This document shows, piece by piece, positions 14,501 to 22,039 of a stretch of DNA of 64,000 bases. The notes below the pieces were generated by a model that worked only from the letters and a program-made list of their open reading frames with translations, was not told the DNA's origin and ran no database searches. Location: positions 11,727,001 to 11,791,000 of the forward strand of contig CM061104.1 of NCBI GenBank assembly GCA_030770545.1. Direction: 5' to 3'. This stretch comes from Macropodus opercularis. Lineage: Eukaryota; Chordata; Actinopteri; Anabantiformes; Osphronemidae. The first letter of the stretch is position 1; each line of letters begins with the position of its first letter. Both the position numbers and the translations under genes were made by a program.

Positions 14501-17050
14501 AAAAGAAAAGACACTGGTGACCTACTTATTTGCACTGTAACAAGTGTCATTATCAATTGTCAATATAATTTTGCTTACTTTAAAAACTGATTCCAGTCCT
14601 GAACAATCCTTAAAAGCCGAGCACAAAAGGTTTGCAAAACGGCACTCAAAGTCCACAACCCATGCTTTGAAAGCCTCATACTCATTTTCAAAAACCTTAT
14701 GACAAATTGAAAAAAATAATCAGCTTTTGAGTCAGTTTAAAAGTATGCAACATTAACTTTCAACATAGCTAAATAGAATTCAGAATTTGTTAAGAACCAT
14801 CAACACTCAAGTTTGGAACATATCACCTGAGATTTTAGGTCAAGTGCGTTGTTTCCACTGTGCTTCAAGACTTGGCAGGAGGTACTGAACTCTTTGGACA
14901 TCTGAGCAGTGTGCTCATTGTAGAGTTTTCCTTTTAAACCACCAAACTCCAGCTTTTCCATCCGCTGAAAGTCAAGCACGATTTCAAACAAGTCCTGCAC
15001 AAACAAAACATTGCAATAGGAAATATTAAACATAAAAAATAATTAATGTCACACGTTATACTTTAATACAAAAGCAAATGTCAGATCTCACCTCCAGTTG
15101 TAGCATACGATTAAGAAACTGGTTGAAACGGGCAAAAACCATGACAGATGGGAAATCCCAGGGTGCATGTTTCACATGGCCGGCTAACCTCATCCTCTGG
15201 GTCTGGTAACAGTCAGTGAAATGTCTAAAGACCTTTATCACGTCCTTTACCATTTGTAGACTTTCCTCTGTGTCCTCTCTGAGTAGCAGATCTTCAGAAA
15301 GATACATGGAAGCCTAAAGGATGAAATACGGTATATATGTGAATTCATTCATAAAGACAATCAGTCAGTGAAGTCAAAAGCAGTGGTTGACTAATACGAG
15401 CAAATTAAAATATAATTTGAAGAACTGAATCAGTCAGTATAATCCAATACTGGGCTGTTGATGAGAATTCGTACCTTTTCAATGAGCAGATTGCAAAGTT
15501 CTTGCAATAACCCAACAAAGCGTGCTGGTTTTTGGTAAGATAGGCAGTTTGTCCAGATCAGGAAGAGCGTGTGGAACAGTGTAGGGATGAACTTTGTGAA
15601 GTGAACAAATTCTTCCATTTCTAGTTGAGATAGTTGTTTACATAGTGGCTGCAGATGGAGGACGATGTCCTGGGCTTCCTGTAGTGCTTTTCATTAGAAA
15701 ATAATACATTAATCATAATAATTTTTGTGTTTCAGATATTTGACTAGGTGCAAACTACTGTCCAGTTGGTGGTGGTGCAACTACTGTAAGGTTACCGTGA
15801 AATACATTTCCAGTTAAAGTGTTGATTGTTGGATGGTAGCTGCTATCCATCATCTCCAGCAGCATTGCCATCTGTTGAACACTGGGACTCTGCAGCTACA
15901 AGTGAAAGTTCCATACATTTTAATAACATGAGTGCCAAGGAAACAAAACTAAATTAATTCAGGAGGTAAAACATCAGGAAAAAGGGAGTTTACCTGGTTA
16001 TGAATGTTCTGTATATTGCACTTCCTGGCAGACCAAAACTTTAGTTCTTTATTGGGCACTGGATTACAGCCTGTCATGAATAAGTCTGATGAATCCTCCT
16101 TTAAAATCTTCTGGATCAAATTAGTCCATTCAATCACCTGTGACTCTATGGCATGAGCTAGTGCCCTGTCATAGTTACCATACCTACATGTGAAAGCACA
16201 TTACGGTAGTCAAATAGGATCACAGTCTTTAATACTAAAGTATCAAGTAAAATATATTCATTCTTACAAGGTGTTGCATGAATTTTCCATCCAAGCTGTT
16301 ACTTTTGGAATTGGGAGGATGGTTTTTCCTAAAACCTGTCCTCGTAAAACTGACGTCTTATGACACATGCTCTCAACATGTTGAATGAGGTCTTCAGACA
16401 TCAGATTTGGCCACATTTGATGGTTATTGTTATTTGACAGCAGTGGAACACACACCTTGGAAAGAAACGTAATGTACTCTTGCATTTATAATGGTAATCT
16501 TGACATTTGGCATATAAAATATGATGGAGGGTGCTGAGATCACCTGCTGAACAGTGGTTGTCACCTGCAGTAGCGGTGATGGAGACTGGAGGCCAAAAAG
16601 CAGGAGCTCCCTGTAGTTGTGAGAGTTAATGGGACCAGCTCTCGCTTTAAGGATGTAGGTTAGCTTGTGTTGAGCAGCATGTGGGACCTACATTTGACAC
16701 GATACAAGCTTCTTACTACAGACCATTAAATCTGCTGTCAGACAGTAATTATCGTCCAGATCCGGCTGATTTCATACGTGTACCGTTACATGCTAAGCAT
16801 AACAAAGCTCATATTTTTAAAGCTGTCGCCATACCTCCTGAAAAGAAACCAGGAAACCTTGGTTTGATAAAGAGAAAAATATCACAGCCTTCTTGTCGAA
16901 GAAGTTCCTCAGTGAGGCCTGGAAGTCTTCGTGGACTGCGCTCTTCTCCCATGTTTCACGACGCAGTCGCAGCAACTCGCAAACTTTCTCCTCGACAAAC
17001 TTAACTCTGACGTCTGCGAGAAAACAAGGCTCACTTTCCTCGTCGGCCAT
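1..17050 (-). CDS. dnah11: Axonemal dynein heavy chain 11, N-terminal 50 exons (gene runs off the left edge)
   Basis: This is the heavy chain of an outer-arm axonemal dynein, the ATP-driven motor that bends motile cilia. I read 50 coding exons on the minus strand, from the ATG at 17050 to position 1; they join without a frame break into 2684 codons of a protein normally about 4500 aa long. In order the sequence shows the tail (DHC_N1 type), the linker (DHC_N2 type), AAA1 with P-loop GPAGTGKT (about aa 1840-1847), AAA2 with GDAGTGKS (about 2121-2128) and AAA3 with GNAGVGKT (about 2448-2455). The rest of the motor, stalk and C-terminus lie outside the window. Similarity to human DNAH11, as I remember it, is close throughout. 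DNAH9 is the nearest alternative, but the sp8/macc1 neighbourhood favours DNAH11. Introns are mostly 70-650 bp; two use GC donors. The start codon lies in a good context (ACAATGG) next to an X-box promoter. Confidence 0.93.
126..501 (+). mobile_element. Internally deleted Tc1/mariner-like transposon in a dnah11 intron
   Basis: Near-matching inverted ends are visible: TTGCAAGAAAAAAGTATGTG from about 128, and its imperfect reverse complement at about 478-499, each next to TA (TATA|CAG on the left, CAAG|TATA on the right), as expected for Tc1 insertion. The left 200 bp resemble the 5' non-coding part of a common fish Tc1-like element. It then jumps to a transposase C-terminal fragment around 349-440 reading DLERAIHTRHPKNIPALK. 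Most of the transposase gene is therefore missing, and the copy cannot make an active enzyme. It lies antisense to dnah11 between exons 49 and 50. Confidence 0.8.
505..862 (+). repeat. L2/SINE-type fish repeat with conserved 3' tail
   Basis: The last about 75 bases (787-862) follow the familiar teleost LINE/SINE 3' tail pattern: AAGGTCTTTAACCTTAC, then GTGTCTCGAGATGACTTTTG, then TTATAAATTAACTGAATTGA. The 5' limit is uncertain; the preceding 250 bp are T-rich and repeat-like. The repeat ends about 5 bp from the splice donor of dnah11 exon 49, so the first intronic bases of that donor may derive from it. Confidence 0.55.
2531..3131 (-). other. dnah11 intron 45, no recognisable content
   Basis: This 601-bp intron separates exons 45 and 46. 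It contains open frames on both strands, but none shows similarity or splice logic. The middle part (2690-2930) is somewhat GC-richer than neighbouring introns and could be an old repeat that I do not recognise. Other dnah11 introns over 300 bp (1108-1711, 3306-3723, 4320-4632, 7343-7994, 9160-9706) also show nothing beyond AT-rich sequence and a short AT run at 7847-7865. Confidence 0.5.
3132..5169 (-). CDS. dnah11: dnah11 exons 39-45 (AAA2)
   Basis: Exons: 5092-5169, 4880-5012, 4633-4760, 4171-4319, 3939-4089, 3724-3855 and 3132-3305, aa 2104-2418. AAA2 binds nucleotide in axonemal dyneins but is thought not to cycle. The P-loop GDAGTGKS is in exon 39 and the WIVLDGDIDPMWIESLN Walker B segment is in exon 41. 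MDDNK|VLTLASNER spans the exon 41/42 junction. Later landmarks are TPATVSRAGILYVN (exon 42), YVASWIDQRERQ (exon 43) and YFVFACIWAFGGAL (exon 44). Splice sites are all GT-AG. Confidence 0.92.
5250..6907 (-). CDS. dnah11: dnah11 exons 32-38 (AAA1, the main ATPase)
   Basis: Exons: 6747-6907, 6483-6639, 6234-6379, 6024-6140, 5801-5939, 5517-5609 and 5250-5444, aa 1768-2103. AAA1 is the site where ATP hydrolysis drives the power stroke. Walker A is GPAGTGKTETTKDLGRA in exon 33, and Walker B is the CFDEFNR segment in exon 34 with acidic D-E at about aa 1892-1893. The segment [20 protein letters not shown] in exon 35 is the family hallmark (sensor I region), followed by ICEIMLVAEGF and LMRALRDFNMPKIV. 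All catalytic residues that I can see are intact, so the gene is expected to make an active motor. Confidence 0.94.
7211..9159 (-). CDS. dnah11: dnah11 exons 26-31 (linker, aa 1447-1767)
   Basis: Exons: 8935-9159, 8758-8849, 8551-8677, 8302-8454, 7995-8228 and 7211-7342. They encode the bulk of the DHC_N2 linker. Landmarks are VQKTWSYLESIF, EKALAEYLETKR with FPRFYFISSVDLLDILSKG, YSKEREYVPF, WILDFPAQVALIGSQIWWSN and GELSAGDRQKIMTICTVDVH, which are near-identical to family consensus and are the most conserved part of the protein upstream of the ring. Exons 27 and 28 share a split Arg codon. The introns on either side of exon 30-31 and before exon 26 are among the longest (547-652 bp) and hold nothing I recognise. 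Confidence 0.92.
7847..7865. repeat. (AT)n microsatellite in dnah11 intron 30
   Basis: A perfect AT dinucleotide run of about 19 bp in the 652-bp intron between exons 30 and 31. Confidence 0.9.
9707..11468 (-). CDS. dnah11: dnah11 exons 19-25 (start of linker; two GC-AG introns)
   Basis: Exons: 11352-11468, 11153-11239, 10904-11062, 10598-10681, 10311-10469, 10056-10178 and 9707-9829, aa 1163-1446. They cover the beginning of the DHC_N2 linker, the lever that swings across the AAA ring. Landmarks are ELPEKWNEAKKMALKVRHEV, MTKWRQINVDQMDAELRRFA, TLEDLLALQLHLYEEDVQNI and LLKFDEQLIETLEDHQ. Exon 19 ends CTTGAG followed by gcaagt, and exon 21 ends GTGCAG followed by gcgagt. Both are GC donors, and in both places only the GC site keeps alignment with human DNAH11. 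All phases are closed; the exons are small (84-159 nt). Confidence 0.88.
11553..13476 (-). CDS. dnah11: dnah11 exons 14-18 (distal tail, aa 704-1162)
   Basis: Exons: 13081-13476 (396 nt, the largest in the window), 12597-12929, 12137-12391, 11863-12032 and 11553-11775. They encode the tail segment running up to the linker, rich in helices. Clear landmarks are LLVQQYNQVRQTVLEVELPL, LYLEYIDEMVVDGL, DVMNDMLDLLDLRQEIMERV, FKVSLLNAVKKWSWLFKEHL and MSHLLAVRERQGATDSMFEP, all collinear with human DNAH11. Exons 17 and 18 share a split Ser codon. Exon 15 is longer than its simplest open reading segment suggests: its acceptor is at 12930-12931, so it begins with codons for ENKVLFNADP. Confidence 0.9.
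13569..15686 (-). CDS. dnah11: dnah11 exons 6-13 (dynein tail, aa 280-703)
   Basis: Exons: 15475-15686, 15092-15313, 14827-14994, 14579-14695, 14361-14498, 14154-14269, 13819-14011 and 13569-13673. This is the DHC_N1 tail region that carries intermediate and light chains and attaches the motor to the outer doublet. Diagnostic stretches are PTLFHTLFLIWTNC (exon 6), YLSEDLLLREDTEESL (exon 7), KLEFGGLKGKLYNEH (exon 8) and LTNLNQPLILRDSSSGLISV (exon 12), each recognisably similar to human DNAH11. Exon 6 starts after an AG at 15687-15688, which is needed to restore the Ala codon split with exon 5. No stop or frameshift is present. Confidence 0.9.
15796..17050 (-). CDS. dnah11: dnah11 exons 1-5 (extreme N-terminus, aa 1-279)
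   Basis: Exons: 16835-17050 (begins ATG, 72 codons), 16544-16687, 16268-16455, 15994-16183 and 15796-15895. All introns have GT donors and AG acceptors, and phases close (188+190 nt and 100+212 nt share split codons). The protein opens with MADEESEPCFLADVRVKFVE, which aligns with a stretch some 45 residues into human DNAH11, so the fish N-terminus is shorter. The motifs VPLLSNNNNHQMW and LPIPKV in exon 3 match VPVLSNKNNHKSW and LPIPTV of the human protein. This part of the tail lies at the base of the dynein and contributes to dimerisation and chain assembly. No signal peptide or membrane segment is present, as expected for a cytoplasmic/axonemal protein. Confidence 0.9.
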
Positions 17051-17199
17051 TGTTGCTCTTCGAGCGCGACAAGCTGCCCCTCGGGAAGGTGACAGCTCTA
17101 AAAGCCAAGCTCTAGATTAGCTATTACACATGTTAGAACAGTTTCAGTTCACAGCATGTGTAGACTGGTATCTGTCGCACAGGCGCGGTCCAGCATTCC

Positions 17200-17212
17200 G
17201 TTGCTTAGCAAC
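17200..17212. promoter_or_regulatory. RFX X-box in the dnah11 promoter
   Basis: The sequence GTTGCTTAGCAAC is a near-perfect palindrome (arms extend to CGTTGC / GCAACG around TTA) and matches the X-box bound by RFX factors, which together with FOXJ1 switch on motile-cilia genes. It lies 150 bp upstream of the dnah11 start codon (17050, minus strand), the usual distance for cilia-gene X-boxes. The surrounding 17051-17245 is CpG-containing and should hold the transcription start and 5' UTR. Confidence 0.75.
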
Positions 17213-17246
17213 GAGCCATACTCCCAATCACTGCCAGGCGCGCGTC

Positions 17247-17279
17247 TTTAGCTAGCCTTCAGCTAGCCTTTAGCTAGCG
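17247..17279 (+). repeat. Three tandem 11-bp units
   Basis: TTTAGCTAGCC, TTCAGCTAGCC and TTTAGCTAGCG follow one another directly. The unit contains the palindrome GCTAGC. The array sits just upstream of the dnah11 X-box. Function is unknown; it may be a simple local duplication. Confidence 0.85.
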
Positions 17280-17385
17280 CCACGTCTAGCTTTGGGAATA
17301 GTTTCCTGTTGAAGTAATTAATGTTTTCAAAGGCAGGAATAAAGGATGATAAAGGATGTGTGCTGTTAAAGACACTACAATGCTT

Positions 17386-17412
17386 CAATATGCCATATAG
17401 TATGGCATATTG
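17386..17412. repeat. Perfect 12-bp inverted repeat (short hairpin)
   Basis: CAATATGCCATA and TATGGCATATTG are exact reverse complements separated by TAG. It could form a short hairpin or be the remnant of a palindromic insertion. It is followed within 40 bp by the TG/poly-G tract. Confidence 0.85.
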
Positions 17413-17449
17413 TCATTTAAATTATTCTGATTGAAACACTTTTGAAGTT

Positions 17450-17453
17450 TTGT

Positions 17454-17484
<31 letters not shown>

Positions 17485-17488
17485 GGGG
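17450..17488 (+). repeat. (TG)n followed by a 21-base poly-G run
   Basis: About nine TG units run into 21 consecutive G residues (17468-17488). The length is probably polymorphic and may be inaccurate in the assembly. The G run can form a quadruplex. Confidence 0.9.
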
Positions 17489-17727
17489 CAGCAGTCGTTT
17501 ACTACCCCTCATTTCATGGTAGCTTAGATGTCAGACTGCTTATAAAACTCACTTGAACTTTTAAAATAGCCCAGACATTTAATTTGTGACAGTGATCTAT
17601 TAGTGTGTAAATGTAAACAATAGCGAGCAGGGATTGGTTCGAGTATTGATAAGCATTAATACAGTTTCTGATAAATGCATCTTTATTATCAAGTAGTGGA
17701 TCCTCATGAACTGACAAACCCCTCAGG

Positions 17728-17832
17728 TTTGCAGGTGGCTCGACCGTTTTGGACCTCATCACTAACAATGACGAGACCACCTACGGGGAGGAGATTGCCT
17801 GCCTGTTGCTATGGTGCTAATAACAAGTTGGA
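17728..17832 (+). pseudogene. Fossil of a CR1/L2/Rex1-type LINE reverse transcriptase
   Basis: Reading from 17728 gives FAGGSTVLDLITNNDETTYG, then EEIACLLLWC, then two stop codons. This matches the reverse transcriptase block that follows the catalytic FADD/YADD box in CR1-clade LINEs, where the sequence is typically like FADDT..V.LI.NNDETTYREE. The two catalytic aspartates have become GG, and stops follow, so it is long dead. I recognise only this about 100-bp core; the element's limits are not visible. It lies on the strand opposite dnah11. Confidence 0.6.
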
Positions 17833-18808
17833 AGGAATGCATTCAAGCAGTTAAGAGGAAGATGGCTCCTAATGTAATCCACACGCTTATTTTACTCTGA
17901 AAATCAGCACAGATGTTAACATGGTCGAGAACATGAGTCATTCAATTTGCTAAAGCCCTGAAAGCCCTTTGGCCCTAAAAGAGACAGTATTGTTTCGGTT
18001 ATCATCATAGTATGAAACGTGTGACGAAGCTCGACAATTTGCGGTCCAGTAGCATTACACTTGTCTTTCTGATCCTTAATCATAACCTGACCAATTAGAG
18101 ACACAAGCAATCAAAGAAATCCTTCATTTCACTTTCCACCAGCTCTGATCTACTGGCTGCAACATCATAAAGCATGTAGGCCAGAGTGCACCAGCTGGGT
18201 CCTCCCAGGCAACCACAAACTATTCCCCAGCAAACAGTACTGTTCAAACCCGGCACTATGCCTCGCACCTCGTCCATCCCGCTGCTGAGGGACCAGCCAG
18301 CATTTCGAATGTCTTCACCCAGACTTGTGCAGTGTTTAGTGGTTAACCTTTCTCACTTCAACCTACTCAGGATAAAGCACTTTAGATAGTTCAGACCTGT
18401 AGTGTAGCGCACTGATGAAAAACCAAAAGTGCTATCAGATGTTTAAATGATCTTTTGTTACAGTCCTTAAAGGAGTTTTAAATATGCTGATGGCATCTGT
18501 GATCAACATGGAGCATCTTCAACAAGAGGCTTAGTCTGGCTTGACATACTCCATTTTCTCTAGAATCCTACAGCTGTTTGTAACTTTTATTCTACACATT
18601 GCAACAGATCCTAATTCAACTGAATACTTCGTTTTTCACGCTTAGGTCTATTGCTGTGATCAGTGAAATTTGTGATTTTTTACATTTTTTTTTTTTTTTT
18701 TGAATTGTTGTTATTGTTTTGTCGCATGGTTATACTGAATGCAGCTAGATGTGATTGCGTCTGGTGGATGGCCCACCTGACAACAGTCACCTGCGGTGCA
18801 GCTGCAAC

Positions 18809-18823
18809 GACGCCCTCTACAGG
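18809..18823 (-). promoter_or_regulatory. CTCF-like motif (minus orientation)
   Basis: On the minus strand this reads CCTGTAGAGGGCGTC, close to the CTCF core CCASYAGRKGGCRSY (mismatches at the third base and near the end, judged by eye). It shares CCTGTAGAGGGC with the motif at 19073 but points the other way. Confidence 0.4.
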
Positions 18824-19072
18824 TAGCACTGGAATAAGGGCTACACAAACAAACAATAGCGAAAAAAAGATTATTTGTATAGTACAAAACCAAACGTCGC
18901 CTCAAAAAGCTTCGCAGAGTGAACAACATGCAGTATCTATATGCTCACTTTGTGGAGAGGAAAAACATGAATGAGCTTATGTTTCACTCTTCATTATTCA
19001 AATAAACTCTTTTATCCACATGCATATGTGTTTGTAAAGTGCTTTGTGTGAGCCTGGCTCCATGAGAGACGT

Positions 19073-19087
19073 CCTGTAGAGGGCACT
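19073..19087 (+). promoter_or_regulatory. CTCF-like motif (plus orientation)
   Basis: CCTGTAGAGGGCACT differs from the CTCF core CCASYAGRKGGCRSY at one base (T for A at position 3). With the minus-strand motif at 18809 it forms a divergent pair between dnah11 and the sp8 desert. Confidence 0.45.
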
Positions 19088-22020
19088 GGCTTTTCTCTTT
19101 TGGCAGACCTGCGAGCTGGATGCAGAGAAGCTGGAGATCCAGCGAGGAAAATGACACGGTTTGAGGCTGTTGAGGCTGCTTGTCGACTTTAAACGACCTA
19201 AATTAAGCCAAGGCGAGAAAAATGACAAGCAGCTGCGTGACAAAAGTCCAAAAGTCAATTTGCAAAGTGCATTCACAAACATACACAAGTCGGGAGGTGA
19301 GCGCAGGGCGTGCGTCTGTGGTTTGATGACCCCCCGGCCATATAATGTCTGATCGCACTGACTAAATAATAATATCCTGTCAGTCATTCCGTCATAAGTG
19401 ATTGATCCGCTTGCCTCCAAAAATACAGACACGGTAAACTAGTTTGGATGCGTTGGTAGAAAATAATAGCCTGTGTGTGGCGCATGTTGCCCTGTAGTAA
19501 ATTAACGCCCGTATTAAAATGTTTAAAACCGGACTGCTGACAGTGTGATCGCTGTTGGCACATCACACCAAATCCTAGTAGATAGCGCTAAAGCTCTCGG
19601 GGTGTTATGTAAGCCTCAGAACGAACAAATTTGTCAGCCCACACCCCAGGGCATGTGGTGATGGATATGGTGTCCTGGGGGACCGAGGAAGCCAGAACCA
19701 CAGCTTATCTTGAAAGGCTTGTTTTAAGTGTTCCTCTGCTGGGAGACAAAGGCTTTAAGAGCACCCATTACCTCACAATTGTTGTACAATCCCAATTGTT
19801 TAGTTAGTTCACACACATACTACGGCATATGCCGTGCATTAGGCTTAGGTTGAGCCTGCTGGTCTGGGCTCAAACAGATGAAGGGTTTATGTAGAAAAGT
19901 CTTCATAGCAGATAAAGTAGTAGTAGATTGTGGGTTGAGTATCAGACTCTTGGCTAGATTTGATCAGCTGGACTCAGACCTGACGTGGAAGATTCCCCTC
20001 AGGACTCCCGGGCCACTTGCGTCTGAGAGGCTGGTTTATCCCACTTAATCGGCATCCTCGGAGACTGGCACTGCCCCCACAGCCATAATGCCTGGGGTCA
20101 CCCTGGGCTCCTGAAAATGAAGTGAAGCTTCACCAGACAATGCTGCTGTCAGTCAGCCTTAACCTGATCTGGGCCCTTTATTCCTCATATAGTGTACTTG
20201 TGTAATCATTCACTCCATAAATGCAAATTAGTCTCATCAATGTTTTGACTCACACAGTGCGAGGATACATCAAGAGCATTTCTGCATATAAAACACTGTT
20301 CTCACAGCACAGTTCTCTGCATAATGGACTATACAGTGGGTCAAATCACGGATGTCCTCCATAATCACACACACACCTGCTGAGATGAGATCATGTGCTT
20401 TTTTCTTTCATTTTCACACGTTACTGTAAGTGAAATGGAAAATTCATCTGGTCCCTATAAGATGACTTATTTTAGGCTCATTGTCATAGTTACATGTTGC
20501 TGAAAATGCTTTTGTCTAAAAACTAGCAAAATAATGAGGCGTAAGAGGCTTCCTGCAATTTGTGGTAACTCTTCCGCTTTGTTTAGGCTGTAATTTGTAC
20601 TTGTTTGGAAGATGCATACAGTCCGTGGTTTGGGGTTTGTACTGATAATCTCCCACGGGCTTCTGTCAGTCCAGCACCATTATAAATGACAGAGCTGAGT
20701 GAGCCTCCTTGGCTGTTTCTCAACATGCTGGCTTCCTTGCGGCCTTGTGTGGCGTTCGCAGAGCACATGCCCTTTTGATTTCCTAATCCCAGCACGGGCT
20801 GTGGAATGCTGACTCTCTATGAGATATTCCAGTCACAGGTCATGATTTATGTTCTTGTGGAGCACGGCTCGACGGTAAGAGGATCACAGGTGTTGCGGAG
20901 CCTCAGTAAAAACTTTTAATATGCACGCCTTGTGGTCCCTGGCAGGGCCCAGCACAGGGATTACTGCCATTCAGTGGTGGAATGGGTCAATAAATGCTTA
21001 AAATTCATCTGAGGCCTACAGCTGGAAAGGTGTTTATACCACGCTGGGTTTAAACCTCAGTGTGTTTTTAGCAGAGGTACAGGATTACAACTGATCACTA
21101 TCAAGGTCTACCCGGCCTGGTTTATTTTCATATTTTACTCTAAATAAAAGTGATATATTTGCTTTGTTTAATAAAACCCATTATTCTCCTTTATATTACA
21201 GGAGCCCTTATATCCTTCTTGTAAAATAAATCAGGCAAGCAAGAGGTAGCCGTTGTATTGGTTGTTAATTACTGCAGTGTTGACTTTGCACTTAAGTGAA
21301 GAGGGCGACCTCTGCACATCATGTCACCGTTCAAGTCACAAAATCAAGAGAACAGGCTGAATAGCACTCATTCAGAGTGTTTGTCTTCTCATCGAGGCTG
21401 CTTACATTTTAATGATAGCTTTATGAGATCGTGCTTTTACAACACGAAGTGAAATCAGTGGTGCTGGTCACTGTTCCACAAGGTTTTAGAAACAAGGAGG
21501 AAACCGGTTTACTCCCTGCTGACATTGCTGCCAGGATAATGACTGTGTGAATGGATGTATGACAATTTGCACGGCAGCAGTCCAGATATGCTACATTTTA
21601 CTCATATGTGTATGTCTGAGAGCTGTGACATGTTATGAAAATAATCTTACAATCACTGCCAATCTCCATAGGGACGAGCAGCTACAGTATCATTTGACTC
21701 TGACTGTAATCGGGCATTTTTCTGAAAAAGGTTATTCCACCAACAAGGGAAACAGATGTAGTTTATCATTAAATGTGATGACACTAATTATGCCATTTCT
21801 TGCCATCAAAAAATTTCCATTCAGAGATTTGTTCGGGTTCTTCCTGACAGTGAGCTGGATTTTGTCCTGACATGTCAAAGACAACTTCATGTGCACTAAC
21901 AACCTTCTCGCATGATTTAATCATAGTGATCTGTTTTAATCACCCATCCTCCCTTTTCCGCTTTTTACAGTTTGCCAGAGGCTTTGCTGAACAGCAAGTT
22001 ACCTGACTGCCCCCCCCTCC

Positions 22021-22039
22021 CACACACACACACACACAC
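22021..22039 (+). repeat. (CA)n microsatellite
   Basis: Perfect CA run, preceded by a C-rich tract. Confidence 0.9.

Larger units (their letters stand above)
17833..22000. other. Intergenic DNA without a gene, dnah11-proximal desert
   Basis: Apart from the two CTCF-like motifs at 18.8-19.1 kb and a poly-T run near 18685, I see no coding exon, RNA gene or intact transposon. The short open frames on both strands lack similarity and codon structure. The segment 20850-21020 is GC-richer and low in simple repeats, so it could be conserved non-coding DNA, but that is a guess. Confidence 0.5.

Noticed and set aside
1..17050. dnah9 instead of dnah11
   Set aside because: The closely related paralogue is possible from motor motifs alone, but the tail sequence and the sp8/macc1 neighbourhood fit DNAH11.
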